Source of the DNA: Diphasiastrum complanatum
Lineage: Eukaryota; Streptophyta; Lycopodiopsida; Lycopodiales; Lycopodiaceae
NCBI GenBank assembly: GCA_029204225.1
Contig: CM055096.1
Location: 37,843,460-37,907,459 of the forward strand
Direction: 5' to 3'
Length of the DNA stretch: 64,000 nt
The notes beneath the pieces are model-generated. The model was not told the origin of the DNA, did not search any database, and saw nothing but the letters and a program-made list of their open reading frames with translations. Below are positions 31,265 through 43,685 of the stretch, one piece after another. Within the stretch, counting starts at the first letter, position 1. Each line of letters begins with the position of its first letter. A program made the translations under genes and the position numbers.

Positions 31265-34200
31265 ATGGCCTCCTCACCCTCTGAAGACTATGGCACCAAA
31301 CAGGTGATCCAGCATGAAATCCCCTAGGCCACACATATTTGGCCCTTTACCTCTAACGCTCTAATCCAACCATGGCTACAGACAGCCGGCCCACCTTCTA
31401 GAGGCAATTACTCGGCGCTTTTTCATTCTAAGATTAACATAGGCCTCACCCTTCATGCTTACGCCACCCGGGATGAGCAAAAGACATGTTTTCACTTCCT
31501 GTACCAAGGTACCACGTACAAGGTCAGGATTAACGCAGACTCGATGATCACCATTGGCATTATGTCCATCAGCCCATCTCCCATCGCCACGCCAAAACTC
31601 TGATCAAACTTTTCGTCATCCAAACTGCACCAAAAATACCAATCCAGACTAACAATGGTTACCTGATAGATGTTATCATGGAACCCGTCATTCAGACGGC
31701 CACGCATTTGTTGAATAACTTTCTAGTTATTTCAACATTTCGCAAGGACAGAATCCAGTCTAAGTTGCTGAATCAGATAGTGGAATTCTTTCTAGAATTC
31801 CCTGGCCCCTCAGTTGTGCCATACGACTGGCATAGCTTCCTTATTCATGAACTAACCAGCTCCATCAAACCCAACAACCGTGAGTGTATCGCAGAGGGCC
31901 CCCTATTGTGTAACTTTGTCTGCGCACTTCTCAAGACGAAAGTGCGCAGTTTCCAACACTCATCCCTTTTGTCTACCCTCGTGCCACACACTAACCTTTA
32001 TCCGCCATCTCAAGCATCCACCTCATCCCAACTTACAGTTACTAACACAACGGCAAGCAAACGAATGTGTGGCGTTGCCTCTACATCTTCATCTCCACCT
32101 GCTACCCGACGATGCGCCTCCACTAATGCACTAACCACTCCATCAACCACCGCCACTTCTTCTTCCGTGCAAACATCCCCTTCCGTCTCTATTGTCACTA
32201 CCATTCCCACTTCCTCTGTTGATACCACTCCTATCTCTGTTCCATTATCCACTACTCCGTCCATCACTATCGCATCCTCCATCACTCCTGTCTCCACCGT
32301 TGCTTCCATTCCATTCAATCTTTCTGATTCTCAATTGTCTCTTGACACTCTGGCATGGATGCAAGTCATCAATTTTTTACCTCCCCGCCAGACCCTTTCT
32401 GCTCCATCTGTTCCTTCTTCCATACTCCACACCACCCTTCAGTTCCCCTTTGTTCCTCCCATTCTCTCGTTCGAACAAGCCATCCTCACCCACGTTTTCA
32501 CTATTGCTTCTCAAACCCCACCTGCTTCACCAACAAAGGTTGCCGAGGGCAATCAACCGTTGCCTAATGACGCATTTGTCCAAACAGTTTTTGTACCATT
32601 GTCAGATCGAACTGATCCCACCGCCACAGATGACATCAGGTCCAACAAGAACCTGATAGAAGATGATGACGACGGAACTCCACAAGTCGTCGGGGCCGAT
32701 ACAACACAAGCTGCTATCAGTGCCACCATACTGGCTGCTCTCACAGACTTAACGACAGTGTACCAGACTCTAGGCAAATACATCCTGGATGCGGTAGCGG
32801 CCAAAGTTATCTTGGAAAGTAGGGTACTACACCTGGCAACAAGCAACACACAACTGCGAGTAGAACTCACCAAGCTGCAGCACGAGCTGATTTTGGCTCA
32901 GCAACATGAAGAAGTAGGGCACCAGGAGATCACCAAGCTGCAGCAGAAGGAGGAGGGCCTCAATAATTATATCCAAAGCCTCTCCAAAGCACTGACAGAG
33001 GCCTCCACAAAGGTGTGGGAGCTTCAATCCAAAGTGTCCCAACGGTTTGCTCCCATCCAGGCGCAATTAGACCTTTTGAAAGCAGACAATACGCGCCTGG
33101 AGATGGAGGTCAAAGCCCTACAAGATGAAAAGCTTGTCTGTTTAGCTGAACCTGCACCAGACTCAAGGCCACTCTCTCAATCAGAAATGAATCTTCTTCG
33201 GCATCAGGTGCAGGTTTATAGCCAAACCTTAAATAGCTACTTGACGGAGTTCAATAAATATCGGACAAGCACAACTCACGAGCTCGCCCATGCCAAGCAA
33301 GCCCTCAAGGCATGCCAAAAATTCATGGAAATGAAGGCCCAACCCACCCCCGTGGTAATTCTACCGCCACCTATTTTTGACACTGCATAGGCCAATACAA
33401 GCCAAGACCAAACCCAGCAGGCAGCATGGGGATATCACCAAGATCTAGGGTCCAAAGGCCATGACCAAAGACAAACGGATACGGCTGCTGAGACGCGAGA
33501 CCAGGGCCAAGGCATAGATACCAGCCAAAGCCAAGCCAAATCATCCAGAGGTTCGCGCACGATATCTTCTAGCTGAGCCTTTCGAAGACCAAAGTCCGTG
33601 GAGGAGAAAATAAACGAATTCCTATCAAAGTATCCCCACGAGTCATCAAGAGACAGCTAGCGGATATCGTTTTCAGCTCTAATAATAAAGGGCAAAGAAT
33701 TGCAAGCATTACTCGCCCTCCAACTACAACCAGAGTGGCGTCAGCAATTATTTGAAAGAGACCCTGTGGCCATCATGGCCTATGTGACGAGTCCGCAACA
33801 ATTACAGGTGAACGCGCACTTCCTACCATGTACATGACGATCCAAATGGGTGGAATGCAGCAACCCTCTGGACAAACTCACAATTCAAAACTTCAATTGG
33901 CCAATCATTCATTCAGAATATGGTTGGACTACGGATGTGGATGCCAGAAGGGCTCTCACCACATTCGCAAATCACTATGTCAACTGCCCTGATCCAATAT
34001 TCCCCACGACACCCACTTACGCCTAGGACTTAGAACATCTAATGGGGATCGAAACTAAATGGGACAATTTTCTCTTTCCCATATTCTTTGACATTAATAA
34101 GGCGCTACCTTCAGACAAAGTCGAAGATCAACTGCCAATTGCGCGTGTGTATTACCGAGCTGCACTTCTGGGCGATCCATGGACACGCAGATTCCAAGCA

Positions 34201-34344
34201 TGGGTCGACCAAGATTGGCTGAGAGGAGTCCACAAGTCCCTTCACACACCCAAGGACTTGAAGAAATTGGACCGCCTCAACTTTATGGAGGACGTCACAA
34301 CCTCCCTGATCCAGCAAAGGCGAGCGAATAAAACTCTTTACTAA
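31265..34344 (+). pseudogene. G2 ORF3, the best-preserved copy
   Basis: Begins MASSPSEDYGTKQVIQ at 31,265. A first part of ~150 residues (LFHSKINIGLTLHAYATRDE) shifts frame near 31,590 into a 570-residue open frame, 31,678-33,390. In that frame residues ~90-230 are Ser/Thr/Pro-rich, LIEDDDDGTP is near 325, a heptad-rich coiled coil spans ~370-480 (LQHELILAQQHEEV; LEMEVKALQDEK), and the stop at 33,388 is shared with G1. After a Gln-rich linker, the C-terminal domain (34,042-34,344) reads MGIETKWDNF, DQLPIARVYYRAALLGDPW, DWLRGVHKSLHTPKDLKKLD. No catalytic motif, signal peptide or zinc finger seen. It may be a structural or RNA/protein-binding accessory; that is inference. Confidence 0.72.
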
Positions 34345-34389
34345 TCGGCAGAGTGTTGAGGGACCGACACTACTTTAGGCTATGGGTCC

Positions 34390-35207
34390 TATTGGGGGTA
34401 TTCCCAACAAAGTGTAAATAAATAAAATCGTCCAATAAAATGTGTTGCGAGGGCATGGCATCCTACGTGCGTAAGCCCATGGCCCAATGAGCACGCAAGC
34501 TTAAGTGTAAATAAAATAAAATAGACTTGGGCCTTGGAATTAAAATAAAACTAGAGGCCCAAAAGTCATTTTAAAACTTAGAGATCACTTTTTAGAGTTG
34601 GGTCCAAATAGGGACTCACATGAATCTTGTGAAATTTAATGTACTTTTTATGGACCCTTATATCAAGTTGGGTCCAAGATGAATGGATAGGATCAATGCG
34701 ATTATTAGACAATAATGATTGAAGGGCAAGGGCCTTCCCCATTTTATAAAAAGGCACCATTTGTACACTATTTTCATGCTTAATAGAGAGGAGGAGACTC
34801 TATCATTTTGAGAGCTCAAGCATCCTCATTTGCTAATCACTCTTGCTTATATTGTTGGATTGCATGTTATTTCCATTTCTTCCATGCTTTTTATTTGTGA
34901 TTAGTTAAGGTTTCTCCATAAGCAATCATTGAGCATTTGAACTAACCTCCATCTCATCTCTCTCTGTTTCTCTCTTCTCTTCTCTCTTCCTCTTCTTTTC
35001 TACCCCTTTCCTTCACCCAAAACCATGAATTATGCTAGTGTAGAGGAGTAGAGTTAAGGGAGAGTAGTGTTAGTGGTGAATAGAGTCAAGGGAGAAAGTA
35101 GGAAACTAACTAAAAATAGCATCTATGCATTGTTAGGTACCTATCCAATGATCTAACCCTTGTTGACAGGCGGTAGGGCTATACTATGCAAGATCTTTGA
35201 CCTTACA
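34390..35207 (+). repeat. G2 3' LTR
   Basis: Aligns with 20,512-21,334, has the same TA start, one TATA box near 34,745, and ends ACCTTACA. Flank CAAAC at 35,208-35,212. Confidence 0.88.
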
Positions 35208-35212
35208 CAAAC

Positions 35213-35440
35213 TCCACTTGGAAAGATCAGCATGATGTTGAAATTTCACAACAAAAAACAGAGAAGCTTATCTTTTGGTAGGGCGCCAACATACAAGCTT
35301 GCTACAGGTAGTTCTGATACCATGTTAGAAATCCATAAATCATAATATGGATGTACAAACTAGGATTCGAACCCAGGATCTCCCTCATACCGGATGGATG
35401 CTCTACCACTGCGATATCGTCCTGTCTGATAGTTCTCTCT
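35213..35440 (-). pseudogene. Duplicate Copia leader, primer site and LTR edge
   Basis: Same as 21,340-21,574. The minus strand shows the intact-looking TGGTATCAGAACTACC (35,308-35,323) and an LTR end TTTCTAACA. A tRNA-like sequence (35,349-35,422) has lost its 5' acceptor pairing. Confidence 0.7.
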
Positions 35441-37463
35441 GGAGTGTGGATTGATATTCCAACAGTCCATTGGAATCAAGCTCTTGCAACAGTGGATTGT
35501 ACAACAAGCTATATGTGTCAACGAGATAATCTATCCAAATTGTGCAAAATTTTCTTACTCGATCAAACTTTGGATACAGTAATCACTATTCCATTGAATA
35601 TGATGAACTTATCTTGGATATCAACTGATCCAATTCTAGATTTGATTGAAGATGATCTAATACATGTTATCATGCCTTGACTTATGATGGAGATGCAGAA
35701 CTTACGGATGAGTAGATCCTCAATCATATGGATCCTACAAGATTTGGAGTTCGAGATATTCTAGATGAACCGACAATAAAACTACCAAAAATAGGTATAT
35801 TGAAGGAATGAAAAGCTCCAAGACCAATGAAAAAGAAACAAGCTAAGCAACACAATAATACAGTCCTGAAATGGGAAAAATCCTCTCGAAAAAGTTGATT
35901 CTTAGAATGTACCACCTTTATGGGATAAAGGAAAGGGAAAAATCAAGGATGATTTTTCAAGATGGAGTTCTCACAAGAAATTACCATCAAGGAAGTCATC
36001 ACTTTCATAGAAGAGCACATCTTCTAGGAAGTCACCACTTTACGATTGATTCCTACCAAGAAAGCTAAACAAAGATCAAAGATCAATCCTTATGAAAAGG
36101 AACAATCAAAAGAAGTCCAGCATTATATGCCCGAGCATTTCAAACACTATACTTTGGATGATGTCTTGATTATGTTCCCAAAAGCTCATCGTGAACCAGA
36201 AGAACAAGAGCCAGACATGGAAGATGTTTATGATGGACCAGCCAGGACTCACAACCAATGAATCTTGTTAAACCAGGAGAACTCGAAAAAATTGTTCAAG
36301 TTGGAGCACAACTTACTCCCAAGCATTTTCAAGCATTACAGAAGTTATTGATGAAGTACCAAAATTGTTTTGCTTGGACGTACAAGGATCTCAAAGGAAT
36401 TGCTACTTTGGTTATTGAGCATACAATACCCTGATGCCTAATGCAATTGCAATGGTCACAAAATTTTATCATTATAGTCCGAATATTATGGATCTTATAA
36501 AGAAAAAGCTACAAAGATTACTTGAGGCCGACTTTATTTATGAAATTGAACATGCGAAATGGATTTCTCCAATTGTCGTTGTTTCTAAGAAGAATGGGAA
36601 GATGAAAATTTGTGTGAATCTCAAGGCTTTGAACAAAGTGAAGAAAAAGGATCACTTTCCGTACCCTTTACTGAAAGCATATTGGACCGACTTGTTGGAG
36701 CTGAAGCATGCAATTTTTTTGGATGGATTTAGTGGTTACAACCAAGTTAAGATCTCACTTGCGGATCGCCATAAAACAACATTTGCAACAAACTGGCAAT
36801 TTCAAGCATTACAAAAGCTATTGATCAAGTACCAAGATTGTTTTTCTTGGACGTACAAGGTTCTCAAAGGAATTCCTACCTCAGTTATTGAGCATACAAT
36901 ACCCTGATGCATGATGTAATTCCAATGGTCACAAAATTTTATCATTGTAATCCGATATTGCGGATCTTATACAAAGATTACTTGAAGCCGACTTTATTTA
37001 TGATATCAAATATGTGAGATGGATTTCTCCAATTGTCGTTGTCCCTAAGAAGAATGGGAAGATGCAAATTTGTATGGATCTCAAGGCTTTGAACAAAGTG
37101 AAGAAAAAGAATCACTTTCCATTACCCTTTTCTGAAAGCATATTGGACCGACTTGCTGGAGCCGAAGCATACAGTTTTTTGGATGGATTTAGTGGTTACA
37201 ACCAAGTTAAGATCACACTTGCAGATCGCCATAAAACAACATTTGCAACAGAATGAGAAACTTATGTCTCTAAAGTTATGTCGTTTGAACTTTGCAATGC
37301 ACCTAGTTCATTTCAAAGAGTCATGCAGTTTGCCTTCAAAGACTACTTGCAGAAATTCCTTGAAATCTACTTGGATGATCTTGGAGTCCATAATGTCGAT
37401 ACTATGTTGGGCCTCTACTCACCACAATGGGGATCCACGAGCATGCCTTTTATAGAAGAATAA
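35440..37463 (+). pseudogene. Gypsy linker and RT relic P2
   Basis: Duplicate of P1 that runs further. Linker motifs (DCTTSYMCQRDN, FKHYTLDDVLIMFPKA) are followed by an RT N-terminal half at 36,434-36,790, then a second copy of the same stretch to about 37,250 (WISPIVVVPKKN; LNKVKKKNHFPLPFSESILD), then the catalytic half FKDYLQKFLEIYLDDLGVHN with an intact YLDD near 37,370. It ends at 37,463 against ORF3 of element H. Stops at the repeat junction and elsewhere make it inactive. Confidence 0.85.
36327..37255 (+). repeat. 473 bp tandem duplication inside the P2 RT
   Basis: TTTCAAGCATTACA begins at 36,327 and again at 36,800, and homology continues through the RT fingers and palm start in both units. 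P1 has one unit. Confidence 0.85.
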
Positions 37464-38046
37464 ATATGGATTTTCCAACCATGGGTTTCAGCACCTGGGA
37501 CTGAGGGCAAGTCCAAATTTTATATCACCTACCAGACTGCTACCCACAAGGTGCACGTGACTGAGACCGCTCTTGCAGCCATAGAAATCACTTCTGGAAA
37601 ACAGCCCTCCCCAAATCATAAGCATGCTAAGAGTATCTTCAAGCCCTTTATTGATACCACTGATGAGTTGTATTGGACCAGTGACTGCAACTAGATCCAA
37701 CAGTTAGGCAATTCATGTTGTTCGCAAAAATCTTGACAATGTTGGCGTCGGTCGTTACATGATAGGATGATTGCTATTCTACTTTGGCTTTCGATCCTAA
37801 TAAATCGATGGCATCCGACAGCGTCTAAGATCAACTGCCAATAGCAAGGTTGTACTATCATGCCGCGATGATGGGTGGTTCATGGAAATCATTTACATCA
37901 TGGACTAAGTCAATGTGACTGGCCGGTGCAAATAAGTGCTTCCTACCGCACAGTATTGATTTTAATATTGTCCACCTTGAGTTCATGCAGAAGGTGCAGT
38001 ACCATCTAGTCAAAGTACGACGCGAGATTAATCAAATTCCAAAGTG
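37464..38046 (+). pseudogene. Element H ORF3 fragment
   Basis: Frames read KSKFYITYQTATHKVHVTET, PSPNHKHAKSIFKPFIDTTD, ELYWTSD, and after shifts DQLPIARLYYHAAMMGGSW and NKCFLPHSIDFNIVHLEFM. The DQLPIARxYY box matches the C-terminal domain of G ORF3, and the N-terminal part resembles G ORF3 YATWDEQKTFFNFLYQG. So it is an ORF3 of a sister family with the middle (coiled coil) deleted. It stops 50 bases before a polypurine tract and LTR, the same place as in G. Confidence 0.6.
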
Positions 38047-38082
38047 AATAAATCTCCTAAGGTGTCATGGGACCGCCACCAG

Positions 38083-38098
38083 TTTTGGTGGGGGATAC
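38083..38098 (+). other. Element H polypurine tract
   Basis: TTTTGGTGGGGGATAC directly precedes the LTR start TGTTGAAGGG. It would prime plus-strand DNA. Confidence 0.65.
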
Positions 38099-38960
38099 TG
38101 TTGAAGGGTTTGCCAAGACAAGCCTAACTCTAGCTAATAAGTGAGAGGGATTTGGCACCCTGTGTGTGTAGGTCCAACCCGATGATCACATAGTTATTTG
38201 ATTAATTACAAGTTAATAAAATGACTTAGGCCTTTTTGCGGGACTTTTAATGTCGCAGGTCTAAATGTCAAGTTAGTGAATAAAGTTGGGGTTCCCACCA
38301 AATTACAATTTTAAATTGGTTCCCTCCAATTATTGAATGGGTTCTCACTCTTTTTTGAAATTTCAATAGTTAGGGAGGTAGGAGTTAGCCAATAGGAATT
38401 GGGACGCCCATCTCCTCAATTGCTTATATAAGTAACAATTTCGAATGATTGTACACGTTCTCTCTTTATTTCAATACAAGCAGATTGGCTCTCTTATGGA
38501 TCGGATTTGTGAATGTCCTTGCCCTTTATCACACTCTCTCCATCTCACATATTTTCTTTGTATTTGCTAATTGTTGGATTTGAAGTTTATTGGAATTGCT
38601 ATTTCTTATGCTTTTTGTGAGAGAGAGAGGAAGAGACATAAAGAGTAAGCTATCATCATTGTGGATTTAGTGTTAATGGATGTAGGGTTAATGCTTAGTG
38701 TTAATGGATCTTAGAACTAATTGTGAATCATCCTCGCATGTTGGATTTGTTTTCTTCTATCGCTCTCATGGGATCGAACCTCCGCGTGATGACTAACTTC
38801 ATCTCCTTGATGCTTGTGTGCTTGGATCTAGGGTTGAACATGTGGATCCTTGTTAGTTGAGTTAACTAAGTAAAGTGGACTTTCCATACAACTCCACTAT
38901 AGGAATTCGAGCCTCTTTGACGTAGGGAAACGTTGGCATGTTTTGCCATATTGTGAATAT
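38099..38960 (+). repeat. Element H 3' LTR (end approximate)
   Basis: Starts TGTTGAAGGGTTTGCC after the polypurine tract. Contains GCTTATATAAG near 38,421 and a GAGA repeat near 38,618. It ends around 38,950-38,960, where the truncated LTR of element E begins. Confidence 0.6.
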
Positions 38961-38964
38961 CAAA

Positions 38965-39917
38965 TCAAATGAAATGCGTTCTACAGATGAGATGTTATCA
39001 GAGTAGTATGGTAGTACTACACTTCGGATGATTAAGGTGTCAACAGAGAGTCATGTAATGTTCAATGTATTTGTGGTTGTGCAGACAATTAATTATTCGT
39101 GTTCGTGAACTGTTTGCTTCTAGACAGAAGTCCTCAACAACTTAAGTCCAAGGTTATGGTTAAAGAACACAAATAGTTCTAGAGCACATTAGAAACTTAT
39201 GCTAGTTACAATCAGATCAAAGACTCAATTCTTCAGACAGGGACTGTCATCTCATATGTATACATACAGTTTCATTCAATGATCATGATAAATTGTACCA
39301 AATATAGATGTTATTCGAGTGCTGAAAAGATTGTATTTGCGACAGACGAATAAGATGATTTTAAGACAATTCTTTAGAGCATGTTTTACGGATACACAAC
39401 AAACGACTGTAATGTGCTAGAGAGTCTATCTGATCAAAGAGTAATTCATGTAATGCATTAGAGATTGCTAGTAGACTCAGGATCACTCACACTCAATAAT
39501 GCGGAGAATGGAGATAAGCGAGAATAACTCTCAGCACTCTATTCACTTTTTCAACCTCTTACATATGCATAAAATCTTCTCTCTTGATGCTCGAGACTGA
39601 ACTGTGAGATCAATATATGTTCTACTAGGCGAACAAACACACCTTTAAAACAATTGGTGCGTCGCTCTCGCGAAAAGGTCTAGTGAACAATTAGATTGAG
39701 TATACGTTTAATTATACCATAAGAGGTATATTGGCAATGTCTTTTCCTTTTAAAGGTCTTGTCCTTAATGACAAGGCAAGTACTTAGGAGATATATTCGC
39801 GAAAAATGTCTTAGGCCTCTTCATGATTTATGTTTATCCGGCTCATATCTTCATTTTCAAGTATATCATGCCATATTTATGTTGATATTCAATATTTAAC
39901 AATTTCATGGCATCACA
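38965..39917 (-). repeat. E 3' LTR, truncated
   Basis: Aligns with 45,835-46,863 including the GATGAGATGTTATCAGAG and CTCAACAAC stretches. It is cut where the H LTR ends. Confidence 0.8.
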
Positions 39918-39935
39918 TATCCCCTTCCTCAAATG
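39918..39935 (-). other. E polypurine tract
   Basis: The minus strand reads CATTTGAGGAAGGGGATA immediately before TGTGATGCC. The same tract stands before the F LTR at 47,378. Confidence 0.75.
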
Positions 39936-40899
39936 TAAAACGTCCTCGTGAATATATCATCATTATTTTGAGGATCATTTACGAAACATCCTGTTCTTTA
40001 GATTTTCGTTAAGGCAAAAAGATATTTTTTCATATGTTTGTTTTATTTAGATATTTCTTCATCTTAGAGAATATCTGTCTTTGTTGTTTCTTTAAATAGG
40101 TTGATTTGAGTTGATCTTTAAATTGTTGATGAAAACTGGAATCAAACTTCAAAACATTTTCAAAACTTCAAAGATCTGGATTCAACATCACATAGAAACA
40201 TCACCACGACATAGGCAATAATGAATATTTACAAAGGATTCAATTCTTCGTGTAGTTTCTAGGCGCACTCCAAATTTGTTGAGCCTCAATCAACATCAAG
40301 TCTTCTTTGGATTTCGTATAATGACCAACTAGTAGGTTGCCGTATTCTTGAAGCTTAACGGGGAGCAATGTTCCATCGAACAGCTCCTAAATTAACTTTC
40401 TGTCTACATCTGAATCACTACGTAGTGTGATTTCTTTACAATAGCGAGCGGAAAATCTTATGAAAGAGCTTTTAACATAAATATTCTGAATGAAAAACCA
40501 TGTCTTTGCTGCAAAGGTGCCAAACTGCCAAAATGAATATGTACAGAATTGTTTATAACGTATTGACTTCCTTTTGTCTTGCAAATTGTGTCAAATCTCC
40601 GCAAAATAATCTACAAGGTTTCGCTCCCAATCCATCTATAGACTGAAAAGTTTAGGATAGGCCATATTTACATTAATTAGCAAACCTACATCATCAAAAG
40701 TGCCTAGATTTGCAACAACTTGTGGTTTGTACAGTTGAAACTGCGACTTTCGCTTCCAGAAATGTCGCTTATTGTCTTCGTTTCACAAAAGTTGGAATTA
40801 TTTGATTCGAATGTATTCGAGAGCATACATAGTAGAAGAGCCTATGTATAGCTCTGTTGAACCAAAAGGCACGACCTAGAATTTACCCTAAATTATGCC
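39936..40899 (-). other. E 3' untranslated region
   Basis: 39,936-40,090 matches the stretch just upstream of the F LTR (47,210-47,360). 40,200-40,899 has no supported gene. Confidence 0.5.
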
Positions 40900-42654
40900 T
40901 CAACAGAAACATCCTTCCTGCTCGATAGACAGCTGGGCCCATAACCAGAGAAAGTCGTCCTTGTCCCAAGGTTGCATCCAATCATCAAAGGCGATGCCTA
41001 CTACGCCTGGTAGCATCATGTAATCCGCACGCCATTGTAATTCAATGTTAAATGCATGGGGACACCACTTCCAGAATCGTTCAACAAATGCATGGAATCT
41101 TTCAGCACATACCTTCGACTGCTTTCGTCGTGTTCGCTTTGCATAAGTAGTTACTGTGGCCAAGTCTTGAGTTTGCAACTCAGCAGCTAACTTCTGGTCT
41201 TCTAGCTGCTGCTTGAGATCTGACAACTCATGTTCGCACTTGTCGATCTTCGCTATTGTCTCCAAATACTCTAGATGGTCAGTAACTCCCGAGCAGACAG
41301 GCACAACGTGAATTTGTTGTGTCAGATCATCAATGCGAAGCAGGGCCTGAAGGTATTCTTCGTGAGAGTCTGGCCCGCTGCAAGTTGGGGTGTCATCACT
41401 AGATAGCTCCTTCAACTTAGCCAACTCTTCCTCGACAAGTGCCTTCGCATCCTCAAGCGGTTGCAAGAACTCGACTCAAAAATTTTTGAGCATCTGGTCT
41501 TGGAGATGGTTCAGTTTTGTGAGGTCTACTATGATCGAGCTTGCATTGCTGCACAAAGTAAGAGTAGCTTCTACCTTTATTCGAGTCATTTGCTCCTCTT
41601 GTAAATGTTTCTGGAGAGCGACATTGTGTTGATTTGCAGCCAGCAGCTGTTGTTTCAAAGAATCATTTTGAGTCTGAAAAGCTACAGACTTGGCCTCAAT
41701 CGTCTTATTGGACTGCTTCAAAGAATGAGATTTGTTTATTGCAGTCTGAAGCTGAGTTTTGAGAGAATGATTTCGTTCAATCGATTGCGTGTTGTCTGAT
41801 TCGAGTGAATCGATCTTCTCGAAAGACTCATTAAGAGAGTCTTGGCATTTCCTCTCTGAGTTGGCAAACTCCATGGTGAGCTTCTGGTGATACTTGTCAA
41901 ACTCATAAACCTCATCCACTAAATTCCTGGCTCATTCTAACATGGTGCAGAGCACCAACATCTGTTGTGGTAGCTATGGTTAAAACAATCAGGAGGCTAG
42001 AAAGGTCAATGGGTTTTGGAGGCAATAGCCGTCCCATCAGCATGGTTTTCTCTTGATCGTTTAACACTCCAAAATGTTCGCATAGTCGCGAAACGTGTGC
42101 TCCAACTCCAAAAAAATTTGGTGTTTAATCCACCTCAAAAATGCCTTGTAAGCGATAACACCGAAGCAAACAGGATTACAAACTAGCGCGTCCAATATAT
42201 ATCCAAAATTTTGCACAGAAATGGTTACAGCCACATCTGCCAAAAATATTGCTTGATTGGCTTATTTACAAAACAGCTTAAAGGTGGTATTCTTTATCAT
42301 CAAAATTTTGTACCCCTTCATGGGTATGAAGCAGTTTCTCAGAAAATGGGCAGCTTCATCCACTGAATCTTTGTTTGTCAAAACAAGTTTACCATCCAAT
42401 GGTAATCCCAGTGTTGTGCAGAACACTTCTTCAGAGATAGTGAAAAATTTGCCTCGCACATGGACTTTGAAATCCACTTCAGAAACTGCGTGGATGGAAT
42501 TCACAAATTCAGTACTGACTTCAGACAAAATGACTGAAGGATCCACTTTCAAATTTTCCAACCTGCATTGATCCAAAAAGGACTGGATTGATGCCAGGCG
42601 GATTCCTACGCATGCTTTCCAGGTAATTGAGCTAGAACTCGATCCAAAAGCCAT
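40900..42654 (-). pseudogene. E ORF3: transposon-associated N-domain plus coiled coil
   Basis: The probable start is MAFGSSSSSITWKACVGIRL at 42,654. The first domain (FVNSIHAVSEVDFKVHVRGK, FFTISEEVFCTTLGLPLDGK) resembles the putative plant transposon protein domain found in Gypsy accessory ORFs. It continues after a shift at 42,243-42,061 (LVCNPVCFGVIAYKAFLRWI). A long coiled coil follows (41,919-41,476; SLKTQLQTAINKSHSLKQSN), then a final frame 41,466-40,900 with more coiled coil and a Trp-rich C-terminus (FWKWCPHAFNIELQWRADYM). The layout, head then coiled coil then C-domain, and the position before the polypurine tract match G ORF3. Three breaks. Function unknown. Confidence 0.65.
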
Positions 42655-42873
42655 TGTATCGAATAATTTACGAAAGCTCCATAGATCGCGACAGATCGTG
42701 AGAGAGTGCTTGATCGCAAAAATTTTAAGCACAGGAAAGCATGAAAATGCAAGAAGAAAGTGTGAAGAAGAAAAATAGAAAATAACTTGTGATATGCAGA
42801 AGCGGTGTGGAGAGGATGATGATGTGTCATTGGTGACATGACATCTGTCATTTCCATTATTAAAAACGTGCAT

Positions 42874-43450
42874 GGTTAAGAGTTTCAGACTATGATTTGA
42901 CAGATTAATCTTAATGACAGAAGACTGTTTGTGAAACGAAAAGAAATAAATAAATAAGAAACATTATCCGTTTTGATATGTGGACGTACACACGTGTGAA
43001 TAATGTTCACGTGGCCATCATTTTTAATGGAGGAATACAAAAGGTAGGTCAAGAGATTCTCATAAATATGCTAGAAAGATTCTAGAAAATGTGACTGAAA
43101 CTAACAAAAAGTTCTCAAAAAAATTTAGTATGATACTAGAAAATTTCTCAAAAAATGAATAAAATTATAAAAATCACTCAAAAGAATGCTAGAAAATTTC
43201 TCAAAAAATTGGAGAAAAAAAAACGGTCTGTGAATATTAAAACAAGTTGATTACAATTTGAGTTTCGCGAAAAATTCTCGAAAAGATTCTCGAAATTTTT
43301 TGAAGAATGCTAGAAAGTGAAAGAAAATTTCACGAAAATTTCTAGAAAAAATTGCAGAAAAGTTGCGATCAATTCCAGAAAAGATAAAAGAAAATTCACG
43401 ATAAATTCCAGAAAAATACTAGAAAAATATAAGAATAATTTTTTTTTATT
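42874..43450 (-). other. E AT-rich spacer
   Basis: Non-coding, with many variants of TTCTAGAAAATT and TCTCGAAAAG between 43,060 and 43,430, and a (T/A)-rich run at 43,437-43,455. No domain. Confidence 0.5.
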
Positions 43451-43451
43451 A

Positions 43452-43685
43452 TTAAAGGTAATATTTCTTGAGTCTGGACCCATTAATACGTGTAGCATTC
43501 TCAAATACCTCTATGACTTTATAGGGTCCAAGCCATCTCATATGGAGTTTTTTGGGGAACTTTTGATGTCGACTATCGTAAATCAAACATCTTCTGAGCT
43601 GATGATCCGCACCAAGCTTGTATAGGACATTGTTAATAATTGTATAAGGTGTTATCTTATATTGAAAAACTGTCTTTTGTTCCAA
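43452..43685 (-). pseudogene. E pol scar: start of the RNase H-integrase spacer joined to integrase end
   Basis: A 77-residue frame. ITPYTIINNVLYKLGADHQL, then RRCL, is the motif that precedes the integrase zinc domain in Gypsy pol. It is followed at once by KFPKKLHMRWLGPYKVIEVF and INGSRLKKYYL, the integrase C-terminal GPY module and polyprotein end. The whole zinc domain and catalytic core are missing between them, and no RT is present. This shows an internal deletion of pol rather than divergence. Confidence 0.8.

Larger units (their letters stand above)
30035..35207 (+). mobile_element. Gypsy G2: duplicate of the 3' part of G1
   Basis: Starts inside the end of the integrase (matching 16,769) and runs through spacer, ORF3 and 3' LTR into the same CAAACTCCACTTGG flank as G1. 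Because the flank is shared, it is a copy made after G1 inserted in Copia, not an independent insertion. It lacks the 5' LTR, gag and nearly all of pol. Confidence 0.88.

Noticed and set aside
31880-32656. ORFs of 84-154 codons overlapping the G2 ORF3 middle
   Set aside because: Shadow frames of a Ser/Thr/Pro-rich sequence, giving Pro/Leu or His/Pro-rich translations.
34390-35207. G2 as an independent insertion
   Set aside because: Its right flank is the same Copia sequence as that of G1, so it is part of a later DNA duplication.
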